A DNA stretch of 64,000 nt from Alphaproteobacteria bacterium HT1-32 (GTDB taxonomy: Bacteria; Pseudomonadota; Alphaproteobacteria; Rhodospirillales; HT1-32): positions 781,364 to 845,363 of the forward strand of contig WJPL01000002.1 of assembly GCA_009649675.1 (NCBI GenBank). The letters are read 5' to 3'. A model generated the notes under the pieces. The model was not told where the DNA came from, ran no database searches, and saw only the letters and a list, made by a program, of their open reading frames with translations. Positions 36,231 through 45,764 of this stretch are shown piece by piece; the first letter of the stretch is position 1, and every line of letters starts with the position of its first letter. Position numbers and translations under genes: made by a program.

Positions 36231-37796
36231 TCAGGCCCAGCGGATAAACAGCCAGACGTTGCCGGGCTCCTTGTCAGGGCGCATTTCTATCAGGACCTTC
36301 CACTTCCGGCGCAATGTGAATACGTAACTGAATATTTCGCTTACTGACTTTCCCTCACTGATATCGGTAAACCTGCCATAAAAAGTATCAGTGAAGGTGC
36401 AGGGGGCAACTTCCTTGAAGAAGTTCAGGCCGATCACCCTGGACTGTGTCATGCCCGAAAAATGGGCTTCCGTAGCATTATACTTGAGGATCTTTCCGGA
36501 GTCCGAGAGCAGGATTGCGCCAATCGGAAGTTTATCGAGTGACTGGTCGGCCAGATCAGCCGCCGTAGACGGGATGTCGACGCCGTCAATCGTGAAAAAA
36601 TCCTTCAGGCCTTCAACTGAAGTGCGTTTTTTGACACCTTCCGGCAGCGTTATACGCTCAGTGGGCAGCACAATGAAGGCGGTCGTGCCAATGCCCGGCT
36701 GGCTGTTCATGAAAAAACTTCCGCTATGGAGTTCGACAAACGCTTTGGTGATCGGTAATCCCAGTCCGGCACCCTGAGTTTGTGAATCAAGTTCGCTGTC
36801 GACACGTCCGAACGGAGCGAGGGCAGTTGGAAGATCGGATGCTGACATGCCGCGTCCGTTGTCCGAAATTATGAAGCACAGCCGCTCATCGTCGAGCAGT
36901 TCGCTGGAAATCAGGACATTCCGGTCACAGGATGAAAATTTCTGAGCGTTCGCGATGAGATTGATGAGACATTGCCGCATCTTCTTTACATCAACAGATA
37001 TCAGGATGTCTGGCGGTATGCGTCCGATATTGACAGTCGCCGGATTGGTGCGATCAGTCTGCTGAACCAGCCGGACGGCGTTTTCAATCAGGTTTCTTGG
37101 GCTGACATCCTCGTACTCGATCGGTGTCGTTCCGGACTCAACCTGTGCGATGTCCAGAATATCATTTACAATTTCGAGCAAATGACGTCCTGCAAACCGG
37201 ATATCATCAAGATATTCTTTGTATTTCGGGCTTCCGATCGGGCCAAAAATCTCGGACTGAATCATTTCTGAATACCCGATTACGGCATTCAGAGGTGTTC
37301 TCAGTTCATGGCTCATATTTGCCATGAAACTCGACTTTGCCTTGTTGGCAATATCCGCCTGGTCCCGGGCGGTCGCCAGTTCCATCTCCATGGCGCGGCG
37401 GTCGGTTATATCATTTGTTGTCCCGATAAGGCGTGTAACTCTGCCGTCCTTTGACAGAGGAGTCAGTGTCGTTCTGGCCAGAAAAAAACCGCTGCTAAGC
37501 TGGATTTCTTCATCGTACTGATCGATTTTCCCCGTCGCTATGCAGCGTTTGTAATTACTGATGACCATTTCTGCTGATGCGGCGGGCATGACATCTTCAA
37601 TAAATTTTCCTGCAATCTCACGAGCATCACAATTGAATGTCGATTCGTAAAAATTATTAATAAAACTAACTATGAATTTGTTGTCTTCCAGTACCTCAAT
37701 AACAAAAACGGAAACGCCAATGCTGTTTAATATTGGGCCTAAGGTATCAATTGGCGTTTCTGCCCAAAAATTCTTATCTATTTCCCACATTTTCAT
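36231..37796 (-). CDS. PAS-sensor histidine kinase with C-terminal photoactive-yellow-protein-like domain
   Basis: This 521-residue soluble kinase has an N-terminal PAS domain (about 15-135), then HisKA with S-H-E-L-R-T-P-L-N (phospho-His163). HATPase motifs are N-L-I-A-N-A (279-284), D-N-G-R-G-M (312-317) and G-A-G-L-G-L (342-347). After the kinase, residues about 406-521 form a second PAS domain whose core matches photoactive yellow protein without gaps. Y-N-A-T-E (Tyr439, Glu443) and N-F-F-K-E-V-A-P-C-T (Cys466) equal PYP Tyr42, Glu46 and the chromophore-binding Cys69; Thr50 is Ser447, and Arg52 is Met. This could bind p-coumarate and sense blue light, but PYP-like domains without chromophore exist. 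No response regulator, tyrosine ammonia-lyase or coumarate ligase gene is in the window. It converges on upp. Confidence 0.9.
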   Translation of the reverse strand: MKMWEIDKNFWAETPIDTLGPILNSIGVSVFVIEVLEDNKFIVSFINNFYESTFNCDAREIAGKFIEDVMPAASAEMVISNYKRCIATGKIDQYDEEIQLSSGFFLARTTLTPLSKDGRVTRLIGTTNDITDRRAMEMELATARDQADIANKAKSSFMANMSHELRTPLNAVIGYSEMIQSEIFGPIGSPKYKEYLDDIRFAGRHLLEIVNDILDIAQVESGTTPIEYEDVSPRNLIENAVRLVQQTDRTNPATVNIGRIPPDILISVDVKKMRQCLINLIANAQKFSSCDRNVLISSELLDDERLCFIISDNGRGMSASDLPTALAPFGRVDSELDSQTQGAGLGLPITKAFVELHSGSFFMNSQPGIGTTAFIVLPTERITLPEGVKKRTSVEGLKDFFTIDGVDIPSTAADLADQSLDKLPIGAILLSDSGKILKYNATEAHFSGMTQSRVIGLNFFKEVAPCTFTDTFYGRFTDISEGKSVSEIFSYVFTLRRKWKVLIEMRPDKEPGNVWLFIRWA

Positions 37797-37958
37797 CTTA
37801 TTTGCGTGTCATTCTGAGCATCAGGTATTGCCGCCAGAGGTGAATATTCTGGTGTTGTTAATAAAGGTGACAATTTATCAAACATGAGGGTGGTTTTCAC
37901 ACCGAAGTTGCATTGAGTGTGACGGTCAATCCGGTCACAGTCTTGTTTTCAGGCGTAG

Positions 37959-38054
37959 TGGCGGAAGAGGCAGGAATTGAACCTACCAGGGATGGCTTGC
38001 CACCCCTCAACGGGTTTGAAGCCCGCGACGATCACCAGACGCGCATACTCTTCC
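37959..38054 (-). tRNA. selC: tRNA-Sec (anticodon UCA)
   Basis: A 96-base tRNA on the minus strand has GGAAGAG pairing with CUCUUCC, a discriminator G and an encoded CCA. The anticodon arm GCGGG-CUUCAAA-CCCGU shows UCA in its loop. A long variable arm (GGGGTGG-CAAG-CCATCCC, seven pairs) and the T-arm with loop UUCAAUU follow. The size, long arm and UCA anticodon identify selenocysteine tRNA. It lies 78 bases downstream of selB in the same direction. The eighth acceptor pair typical of bacterial tRNA-Sec is not evident. Confidence 0.95.
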
Positions 38055-38132
38055 AATAGTAAGGGTATCAACTGCATCCCGTCCTTCAAGGGGAACTGAA
38101 CAGAAAATTCTTCGATGGCGGATGAAAAGGTG

Positions 38133-40040
38133 TCAGGTCTCCGGGTTTTCCCCGGTGGAAAACAACTCTTCCGGACTGCGTTTCAGTCGTCGGGTTTCAC
38201 CGGATCTGTGGGTCAGGCCCGTACGGTCAAAGAACTCAAGCAACTCGATCGTCAGGTTGCGGCCAATTTCTGAACGATCCTTGTAATCCCGAACGGTGAA
38301 AGCGCCCTGCGTTTCTGTATCAAGCTCGCTGGCAATCAGGCCGAGGCGATTAAGCACCAGGGGAGGGAAATAGCGGTTGTCAGCGACTTTGAGAACGAGG
38401 CCGGCCCCAACACAGCGATTCAGAAATCGTTCTGTTACTTTCGGCTCAAGGCCGAGTTCTTCTGCCAGTTCCCGCACGCGTGGCGGTCGCAGGCCCGCCC
38501 CGGCAAACAGCGTCTCGCATGTCTTCCAGAGCTTCTGATCAGCCGGGGCCAGCCTTGGCTTATGTCCGGAGAGCGCGATCGCTGATCCGGCACGGCCAAG
38601 ATGACGGTTGCTGACCAGACGGTTGATGACGGCTTCAAATGCCGGGCCTGACAGGCCCGCCGATTTGCCGATGTCAGCAAGTTCTGCACGGCCAGCACCC
38701 GCCTTGTCCGGATGTTCCTGATGATAACGGCTGAGAAATTCTGTGATCTCTGTCTTGAGTGATGTCCAGCGATCCTGATCAATCAGGCTGCCTCCGATAG
38801 TGACAGCGGGCAAACCGTCGGCCAGTTCTGCCTGTGTATCAGGGCTGATACCACGACCAATTGAATACAGGCTGAGATCAAATCCGTTTCGGGTTGCCGT
38901 CAGTTCGGCAATTGCTCCGTCGATCAGATCCAGGTCAGCCAGTTGCCTGACCAGAGCCAGACGTTCAGGTTTTGCCCGCCCGCGTTTCGGCGAAAAGGGG
39001 TCGATCACCGTACCACCGGCAACAGTTGTTATATTCCCGGCATTCCGCAGTACGAAACGGTCGCCGTGAACCGCCTGTACCGGACCTCCCAGAACCAGTT
39101 GCGCCAGGGCTGTCTCGCCGGATGTGATCGACTTTGTCTCCAGCAGGGCCAAACGTCCTTCGTGAACAGCAGCACCATGACAAAACCGGATAGCATCCCA
39201 ATGCCGCAGAGGTTGCGTAGCCCGTAATCTGATATCCAGCCTGTCTGTTGGCAGATCAAGATGCGGGGCGGCAAGCCAGTCACCCCGTCCGATTTCGTCG
39301 CGGCCCACGCCGGTCAGGTTGATGGCGATCCGCTGGCCACGGCCTGCCGTTGTCACCGGCTTGTCATGGGCGCGCAGACCGCGGACACGAACCAGGCTGC
39401 CTGACGGCATCACGCGCAGACTGTCACCAACCGACACCTGCCCGGAATGTGCAGCACCCGTTGCGATCAGGCCGGCACCGTCGATGGTAAAGACCCGGTC
39501 TATAGCCAGCCTGAACGCCTTGTCTGCTGATTGCAGGCTGGTTTCCGGCGCGAGATTACGAAGATGATCTGTCAGTTCATCGAGACCGAGGCCGGTGATG
39601 CCGGATACAGGCTGAATCGGGCTGTTACGCAGCCCTGTTGACGCGAGCAGGGAAGAAACCTCCAGTTCAACCTCCGTCAGCCGGTCAGCATCAACCATGT
39701 CGGCTTTGGTGATCGCAATGACGCCCTGATCAAGCCCAAGCAGATCGACGATTTCCAGATGTTCCCGGGTCTGCGGCATCACACCGTCGTCAGCGGCGAC
39801 AACCAGCAGCACAGCGTCCACACCGCTGACCCCGGCCAGCATGTTGCGGATGAATCGTTCATGTCCCGGTACATCGACAAAAGCCAGATCAAGGCCGTTC
39901 CGCCTGCCATAGGCAAAGCCGAGGTCGATAGTCATGCCCCGGCGCTGTTCTTCTGCTAGGCGGTCCGCATTAACGCCGGTCAGCGCCTTGATCAGGGTGG
40001 TTTTGCCGTGGTCGATATGCCCGGCTGTGGCGATAATCAT
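38133..40040 (-). CDS. selB: Selenocysteine-specific elongation factor
   Basis: This 635-residue protein starts with the GTPase G1 motif [11 protein letters not shown]. Then come D-V-P-G-H-E-R-F-I (G3), T-K-A-D (G4) and the [19 protein letters not shown] segment diagnostic of SelB. Beta-barrel domains II-III extend to about 340, and the C-terminal half consists of winged-helix repeats that bind the SECIS RNA. It delivers Sec-tRNA to ribosomes stalled at UGA. It overlaps the selA stop by 4 bases (ATGA), and selC follows. Confidence 0.97.
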   Translation of the reverse strand: MIIATAGHIDHGKTTLIKALTGVNADRLAEEQRRGMTIDLGFAYGRRNGLDLAFVDVPGHERFIRNMLAGVSGVDAVLLVVAADDGVMPQTREHLEIVDLLGLDQGVIAITKADMVDADRLTEVELEVSSLLASTGLRNSPIQPVSGITGLGLDELTDHLRNLAPETSLQSADKAFRLAIDRVFTIDGAGLIATGAAHSGQVSVGDSLRVMPSGSLVRVRGLRAHDKPVTTAGRGQRIAINLTGVGRDEIGRGDWLAAPHLDLPTDRLDIRLRATQPLRHWDAIRFCHGAAVHEGRLALLETKSITSGETALAQLVLGGPVQAVHGDRFVLRNAGNITTVAGGTVIDPFSPKRGRAKPERLALVRQLADLDLIDGAIAELTATRNGFDLSLYSIGRGISPDTQAELADGLPAVTIGGSLIDQDRWTSLKTEITEFLSRYHQEHPDKAGAGRAELADIGKSAGLSGPAFEAVINRLVSNRHLGRAGSAIALSGHKPRLAPADQKLWKTCETLFAGAGLRPPRVRELAEELGLEPKVTERFLNRCVGAGLVLKVADNRYFPPLVLNRLGLIASELDTETQGAFTVRDYKDRSEIGRNLTIELLEFFDRTGLTHRSGETRRLKRSPEELFSTGENPET

Positions 40041-41434
40041 GGCGCGAGGGAAGAAAGCTGTTCGGTGAATCCCGGCTCGTCTTCAAGACAGCGGCAGTCG
40101 AGCAGCAGGGCGCCATCTGCAATACGCCCGATAACCGGCATCGGAAGGGATCTGAATGCCGCCGCCAGTGCTTCCAGTTTTGAGCCGGAACCACGCCGGG
40201 GACCATTGGGAGTAATCCGGACGGCAGTGCTTTGCAGCAGATCGACGGGCAGGGAGCCACTGCCGATCTGGCTGTGGCAGGCGAGGCAGTCTACCGTTGC
40301 TGCATCACCCAGCTGTTTCGCAATGGCACCGGCTATCCGGGTTGCCGTCGCGGCAATGTCCGGGGCTGGCCGCGTCAGCAGGCGCAAGGTTGGCAGCCTT
40401 TCAATCAGCTTTGCCGGATTGGCATAAATCTGCAAGGTCGCCTCAAGTGCGGCCAGGGTCATCTTGTCCAGCCGGAGGGCCCGTTTCAGCGGATTTTTCT
40501 TGAGCTTCTCAATCAGGTCTGCCCGTCCGACAATCAGTCCGGCCTGTGGTCCGCCAAGCAGCTTGTCGCCGGAGAAAGTGACAATATCGGCACCATCGCG
40601 GATTGCTTCTGCCGGTGTCGGCTCATGCGGCAGGCCATAGGCCGCAAGGTCGATCAGCATGCCGCTGCCAAGGTCATTTACGAAAGGGACGCCAGCGGCT
40701 TTCGCGGCACCGGCAATTTCCGGTTCGGACGGCATCTTGGTGAAACCCTGAACAACAAAGTTGCTGGTATGGACCTTCATCATCATGCCGGTTTCCGGAT
40801 TTACGGCATTCGCGTAATCCCGTAAATGAGTCCGGTTTGTGGTGCCCACTTCCCGCAGAATGGCTCCGGCACGGGACATGATATCCGGCATCCGGAAGGC
40901 ACCGCCGATTTCGATCAGTTCACCGCGGGAGACAATACATTCCCGTCCCTCAGACAGGGTGTTCAGCACCAGCATGACGGCGGCCGCATTGTTGTTCACG
41001 ACAGTGGCGGCCTCTGCGCCGGTCAGACGAATCAGCCAGTCCTCGACAATGCTGTCGCGGTCGCCGCGTTTTCCACTCGCGACATCAAATTCCAGTGCAG
41101 CAGCACCGGCTGCCCGTCGCATCGCGTCAACAGCTTCCGGTGCCAGTGGTGCCCGCCCCAGATTGGTGTGAATGACGGTGCCTGTCAGGTTGTAGACAGG
41201 CCGCAGATTGCTGCTCATCAGCCGGGTAACCCGCCGGGCAATGCGGTCTGCAATCTGCTCATGTGAGGGAAGCTCTGTACCCTCCGACAGTTCCCCGCGA
41301 AGCCGGGATATCTCGTCTCGTGCCATATCGGTGACGATCATGACACCAAAGTCATCACGAACATTCCGAAGGCCTGGATGTCGAAGCAGCGCATCAATGG
41401 CGGGAAGGCGGGAATAGTCGGGTCTGGCGCTCAC
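40037..41434 (-). CDS. selA: L-seryl-tRNA(Sec) selenium transferase
   Basis: GTG 41434 is favoured because AAAGGGG lies 8 bases upstream; an in-frame ATG at 41452 (six codons earlier) has no good ribosome site. The product has about 465 residues. Recognisable blocks are L-P-A-I-D-A-L-L-R at the N-terminus, [24 protein letters not shown] and the PLP-lysine block [14 protein letters not shown]. It converts Ser-tRNA-Sec to Sec-tRNA-Sec using selenophosphate. It is followed by selB and preceded by an MFS gene only 15-35 bases upstream. Confidence 0.96.
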   Translation of the reverse strand: MSARPDYSRLPAIDALLRHPGLRNVRDDFGVMIVTDMARDEISRLRGELSEGTELPSHEQIADRIARRVTRLMSSNLRPVYNLTGTVIHTNLGRAPLAPEAVDAMRRAAGAAALEFDVASGKRGDRDSIVEDWLIRLTGAEAATVVNNNAAAVMLVLNTLSEGRECIVSRGELIEIGGAFRMPDIMSRAGAILREVGTTNRTHLRDYANAVNPETGMMMKVHTSNFVVQGFTKMPSEPEIAGAAKAAGVPFVNDLGSGMLIDLAAYGLPHEPTPAEAIRDGADIVTFSGDKLLGGPQAGLIVGRADLIEKLKKNPLKRALRLDKMTLAALEATLQIYANPAKLIERLPTLRLLTRPAPDIAATATRIAGAIAKQLGDAATVDCLACHSQIGSGSLPVDLLQSTAVRITPNGPRRGSGSKLEALAAAFRSLPMPVIGRIADGALLLDCRCLEDEPGFTEQLSSLAP

Positions 41435-41467
41435 GGCGTTAGCCCCTTTCATCAGTCAGGTTTGTTG

Positions 41468-42730
41468 TCAGTCATCGTCACCAATAGGTGCGACAGGAAC
41501 AAGGCTTGCAATGATGGTGGCACGACGGGCCCAGACACCGGCCCAGACGATGAGGCAGAGAATGGCACCGACAGCAAGTGGCAGACGCAGGCCGGTGAAT
41601 TCGGCAATCGAGCCAATAATCAGTGCGCCGAGTGCCGGGCCACCAATGTAAATCGTGCCATAAAGACTGAGTATTCGTCCGCGCATGCGACCGGAAACAG
41701 CGAACTGGAAGGCAGACTGAGTTGCCACACCGGCCAGCGTCAGGCCAAAGCCGCAAAGGCAGGATCCGATGAGGGCCAGTGTATAATCCGTTGTGGCAAC
41801 CAGCAGCAGATTGGCCAGTGCTGCAACGAGGGTTCCGATCAGGGCGACGCCGGCGACATCCTGCCGGCCCCCGCGGGCAGCAAGATAGATTCCGGATACC
41901 GAAGCACCGGCTCCGGCGGCACCAACGAGATAGCCATATCCGGCTGCGCCCTGGCCGAAGACATTGTCAGCAAGGCCCGGCAGCAGTTCCATGACGGCCC
42001 GGACGCTGATGGCGGAGACGGTCAGCATAAGAAGCAGGGGACCAATGCCTCCGCTGCGGACCGCAAAGGTGAATCCTTCACGCATGTCGCCGAGGATAGA
42101 AGATACCTGTCCGTCACCACGTTTCTTGCGACGGGGGATATTCATCATCAGCAGGGCCGTGATCAGCAGGAAATAGCTGAACGTATTGACGCCAAATGCA
42201 TATTCCGATCCATGGTCGGCGATAATCCATGCGGCAATCGCGGGGCCAACAAACCTTGCGCCATTGAAGCAGATTGAATTCAGTGCAATCGCGGTGGTGA
42301 TGCTTTCTGGCGGAACCAGACTGGGGGCAATGGCCAGCCGGGCAGGCTGATATAACCCGATAGCGACGCCGGTGAGAGCCACCAGCAGCACAAGCCATTC
42401 AATCGTAATCAGATCAAGGAAGGTCAGCAGACAGAGTAAACCGGCAAAGATCATCGCGAAAATTTGCGTGATGACCATGATTCCGACACGGCTGTAACGA
42501 TCAGCCAGCGCGCCACCGACCGGGCCGAGCAGAATGGTCGGGAAAAATTCGGCCATGGCGACGATACCGAGCCAGGTCGGCGAATGGGTCAGTTCCCATG
42601 CCAGCCAGCCCGCCGCAACGCGCTGCATCCAGGTTCCGATCAGGGACGTGGCGTTGCCTGCGAAATAGATCGTGAAATTCCGGTGCTTGTAGCAGGCGAT
42701 AATTCCGCGGAGCCCGGACAGGTCAGACAT
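41468..42730 (-). CDS. MFS transporter (MFS_3/EntS-like), paralogue A
   Basis: This 420-residue protein has about twelve membrane spans. It begins with a short soluble stretch, then N-F-T-I-Y-F-A-G-N and G-T-W-M-Q-R-V-A-A-G-W-L, with G-G-A-L-A-D-R-Y-S-R as the loop 2-3 motif, as in the MFS_3 family of exporters such as EntS. It is a clear paralogue of the next gene upstream (same length, aligned blocks G-P-x-G-G-A-L-A-D-R and R-G-R-I/V-L-S-L-x-G). The cargo is unknown. It sits immediately upstream of selA and could share its transcript. Confidence 0.85.
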   Translation of the reverse strand: MSDLSGLRGIIACYKHRNFTIYFAGNATSLIGTWMQRVAAGWLAWELTHSPTWLGIVAMAEFFPTILLGPVGGALADRYSRVGIMVITQIFAMIFAGLLCLLTFLDLITIEWLVLLVALTGVAIGLYQPARLAIAPSLVPPESITTAIALNSICFNGARFVGPAIAAWIIADHGSEYAFGVNTFSYFLLITALLMMNIPRRKKRGDGQVSSILGDMREGFTFAVRSGGIGPLLLMLTVSAISVRAVMELLPGLADNVFGQGAAGYGYLVGAAGAGASVSGIYLAARGGRQDVAGVALIGTLVAALANLLLVATTDYTLALIGSCLCGFGLTLAGVATQSAFQFAVSGRMRGRILSLYGTIYIGGPALGALIIGSIAEFTGLRLPLAVGAILCLIVWAGVWARRATIIASLVPVAPIGDDD

Positions 42731-42796
42731 GCTATTCTTCCCGTCGAAAAAAATTGCGTCAGTGAGCGCTGTACTGACGTTACGAAAGTATCAATC

Positions 42797-44059
42797 TTAT
42801 GACAAATCCGATGTCATCGCTGCAATGATACGTTGCCGGCGAAGCCAGATGAAAAACCAGATAACCAGCGCCAGAATTGCCGCACCAAGAGTCGGGGCCT
42901 GCAGGCCAAAGAATTCAGAGAAGGCACCGATTACCAGCGCCCCGAAGGCTGGCCCTCCCCGGAAAATGATTCCGAACAGGCTGAGTACGCGTCCGCGAAT
43001 TTCGCTTGGAACAGACAGGTGGATGGATGTCTGCATTCCGACACCGGAAGCAACCATACCAAAACCGGCGATTGCGACAGCGACGACGCCGACCGGGTAG
43101 ATGTCGGTTGAGGCGAAAATGATAATACCGATGGCAATGATGACGGGCGAGGTGAGAGCAATCACTGCCGCGTCCGACTTGTTGCGTCTGCTGGCCATCC
43201 AGACGCCTGCCAGAACGGCACCGACACCAACTGTCGATGACAGTGTCGCCAGCCCTTCGGCACCACGCTGATATACATCAGCGGCAAAGCCCGGCATCAG
43301 TTCCACAAACGGACGCACACAGACAGCCGTGACCAGCATGAGGAACAGCATCGGCCCAACTCCCGGATGACGCCGTACATAACCGAATCCTTCTGCAATA
43401 TCGGCAAGAACGCCACGTTTCTCCCGCTTCTTTGCATCGGTTTCGGGCAGGATGTGAATGCTGGCCAGGGCGGCCAGCATGGCCAGATAGCTGGCCGCAT
43501 TGATGATGAAGGCCCATCCGACATCGGATGCGACAATGACAACGCCTGCCGCGGCAGGGCCAATGAACCGGGCTGTGTTGAACACTGTGGAATTGATAGC
43601 CACCGCGACAGAGACATGATCCTTGTCGACAAGGCTGGAGACCAGCGCCAGACGGGATGGCTGGTTGAAGCCGATGACCACGCCATTGACGAATGTCAGT
43701 CCCAGCAGCAGCCAGATATTGATGGCGTCAGTCCAGAACAGGACAGCCAGCAACACAGCCTGAAACATGGCAATTGTCTGGGCGACCTTAACAATGAGCA
43801 GGCGGCTGATCCGGTCAGCCAATGCCCCGCCTATGGGGCCGATTACGATGGAGGGGGCAAGATCGGCAAAGGCGACGGCTCCAAGCCAGAATCCTGATTC
43901 CGTCAGTTTCCAGGTCAGCCAGCCGACTGCGATGCGATGCATCCAGAGGCCGATAAGTGAAATCGAGTTTCCAGCAACATACCGGCCGTAATTCGGCTGG
44001 CTCAGGGTTTCGATAATGGGGTTTCGCGTAACTGATTCTTTGAGTGTCATGAAGACCAT
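42797..44059 (-). CDS. MFS transporter (MFS_3/EntS-like), paralogue B
   Basis: This 420-residue protein (or 417 from an in-frame ATG at 44050) has twelve predicted spans and the same family pattern as its neighbour: G-N-S-I-S-L-I-G-L-W-M-H-R, G-G-A-L-A-D-R-I-S-R and E-I-R-G-R-V-L-S-L-F-G. The two genes are 66 bases apart in one direction and look like a tandem duplication that has diverged. The proteins may work separately. The substrate is unknown. It is divergent from the quinone oxidoreductase gene. Confidence 0.85.
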   Translation of the reverse strand: MVFMTLKESVTRNPIIETLSQPNYGRYVAGNSISLIGLWMHRIAVGWLTWKLTESGFWLGAVAFADLAPSIVIGPIGGALADRISRLLIVKVAQTIAMFQAVLLAVLFWTDAINIWLLLGLTFVNGVVIGFNQPSRLALVSSLVDKDHVSVAVAINSTVFNTARFIGPAAAGVVIVASDVGWAFIINAASYLAMLAALASIHILPETDAKKREKRGVLADIAEGFGYVRRHPGVGPMLFLMLVTAVCVRPFVELMPGFAADVYQRGAEGLATLSSTVGVGAVLAGVWMASRRNKSDAAVIALTSPVIIAIGIIIFASTDIYPVGVVAVAIAGFGMVASGVGMQTSIHLSVPSEIRGRVLSLFGIIFRGGPAFGALVIGAFSEFFGLQAPTLGAAILALVIWFFIWLRRQRIIAAMTSDLS

Positions 44060-44206
44060 CTATAGCAGCATTAGATAGCCAAACGCGATAGCCCTTATTG
44101 TGTTGCATAGCAGACATGCGTTTAACGCGGGGTACTGGAGCGGGCACTTGACCCGCCCGTGATCCTCGGGGACCCTCCGGCATAATTTGGCAAAAAGGCG
44201 GATAGC

Positions 44207-45178
44207 GTGAAAGCAATTGTGATTCGGGAAAATGGCGGTCTGGATGTTCTGCAATGCGGCGAGTTTGCGGAACCGTCACCAGGGCCGGGAGAACTGAAAG
44301 TCAGGGTGGCAGCAGCAGGATGTAATTTTGCTGACACCCTGATGGCAAAAGGAACGTATCAGGACCGGCCGGAGCTTCCTTTCGTGCCCGGCCTTGAACT
44401 GGCCGGTGAAGTGGTGGAAGTCGGCGAGGGTGTCACAATTGCCAAACCCGGTCAGCGGGTGATGGCACGGGTCAGCCATGGTGCCTTCGCGGAATATGCG
44501 ATCTGCCATGAAGTCGATACGACGGTCGTCCCCGACGGTATGGAAGATATTCAGGCAGCGGCCTTTCCGATTGTGTATGGCACCAGCCATGTCGCCCTGA
44601 CACATCGTTGCCCGGTCTTTCCCGGCGATGTTCTTATGGTTCATGGTGCGGCCGGTGGTGTCGGACTGACCGCAGTCGAGATCGGCAAGGCACTTGGGGC
44701 GACCGTGGTGGCTACCGCAGGCAGTGATGAAAAACTGGCCATCGCAAAGCAGTATGGCGCGGATTACCTGATCAATTATCGCACGGAAGATATCCGCGAG
44801 AAGGTGAAGGAATATGTCGGTGGTGCCGATGTGATCTATGACCCGGTCGGCGGGGATGTGTTCAAGGCGTCACTTCGCTGCATCAATTATGAGGGGCGCA
44901 TCATACTGGTGGGATTCGCGTCCGGCGATGTCCCGCAGATCCCGGCGAATATCCTGCTGGTGAAAAATTGCTCTGCCATCGGTTTCTACTGGGGCAGTTA
45001 CCGCAAGAAGAAGCCCGAAGTTCACCGCCGTTCCTATGATGCTCTGGTGGGGTTGTATGAAGAGGGCAAGCTGAAACCGCATGTCAGCCACGTCCTGCCG
45101 ATGGAGCAGGCTGCAGAGGCGCTGCAACTCCTCATCGACCGGAAGTCGACGGGCAAGGTCGTGCTGAAGATCAGCTGA
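44207..45178 (+). CDS. NADPH:quinone oxidoreductase family protein (MDR, zinc-independent)
   Basis: GTG 44207 starts a 323-residue medium-chain reductase, with AAGGCGGA shortly before. The N-terminal catalytic fold has G-C-N-F-A-D-T-L and P-G-L-E-L-A-G-E-V, with no zinc-binding cysteines. The Rossmann motif A-A-G-G-V-G-L-T-A-V-E is at about 146-156, and A-D-Y-L-I-N-Y-R and Y-D-P-V-G-G-D follow. Such proteins reduce quinones or activated alkenes with NADPH. The true substrate is unknown. A cupin dioxygenase-like gene follows after 45 bases. Confidence 0.88.
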   Translation: MKAIVIRENGGLDVLQCGEFAEPSPGPGELKVRVAAAGCNFADTLMAKGTYQDRPELPFVPGLELAGEVVEVGEGVTIAKPGQRVMARVSHGAFAEYAICHEVDTTVVPDGMEDIQAAAFPIVYGTSHVALTHRCPVFPGDVLMVHGAAGGVGLTAVEIGKALGATVVATAGSDEKLAIAKQYGADYLINYRTEDIREKVKEYVGGADVIYDPVGGDVFKASLRCINYEGRIILVGFASGDVPQIPANILLVKNCSAIGFYWGSYRKKKPEVHRRSYDALVGLYEEGKLKPHVSHVLPMEQAAEALQLLIDRKSTGKVVLKIS

Positions 45179-45223
45179 TTACAGCTACCCACTCTCAATT
45201 TATGAACAGAACCGGGAAACGAA

Positions 45224-45736
45224 ATGCCTGACAGTATCACCCCTAAATATTCATCCCTTGTACCACAGGATATGGTTGATGAGATATTCCTGAAAGATGG
45301 CCGGGAGCCGGAGGATGAACGACTCTGGGTGCCAAATGGCCCCGGTCGCTGGTCACGTCCGCTTTGTTTCAACGTCAGTCAGGGCTACTGGGTACATCTG
45401 ACAAAGGTAACCCAGGGCGGCGTGATTTCCCGCCATCGTCACCCGGCACCCGTGCATGGGTTCGTGCTCGAAGGTCGCTGGCGCTATCTGGAACGTGACT
45501 GGGTCGCGACGGCAGGGAGTTACCTGTATGAACCGCCGGGCGATGTACATACATTATACGTCGATGAGGGTGACAGCATGCTGACCCTGTTCCACAATAC
45601 CGGTGCGCTGCTCTATTGTGATGAAGAAGGCAACACGACAGGCTCTACCGATGTCTTCGACCGTGTTGATGACGCCCGGAAACATTACGAAGCCGTCGGA
45701 CTTGGCTCAGACTATGTGAAGCGCTTTATCCGGTGA
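45224..45736 (+). CDS. Cupin protein, 2,4'-dihydroxyacetophenone dioxygenase-like
   Basis: This 170-residue single-cupin protein has metal-site histidines in the G-V-I-S-R-H-R-H-P-A-P-V-H-G block, with a further His in P-P-G-D-V-H-T-L. The opening and the W-V-H-L-T-K-V-T-Q-G-G segment resemble the DAD family, which cleaves a C-C bond in aryl ketones using one iron. The metal-binding residues look complete. An aromatic substrate is only a suggestion. It is probably co-transcribed with the upstream oxidoreductase. Confidence 0.75.
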   Translation: MPDSITPKYSSLVPQDMVDEIFLKDGREPEDERLWVPNGPGRWSRPLCFNVSQGYWVHLTKVTQGGVISRHRHPAPVHGFVLEGRWRYLERDWVATAGSYLYEPPGDVHTLYVDEGDSMLTLFHNTGALLYCDEEGNTTGSTDVFDRVDDARKHYEAVGLGSDYVKRFIR

Positions 45737-45764
45737 TGTTCTGACAGAACGGAGACGTCCTGAA

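Noticed and set aside
37918..37942. Terminator downstream of tRNA-Sec on the minus strand
   Set aside because: TGTGAC/GTCACA forms a six-pair stem, but no T-run follows on that strand, so the case is too weak.
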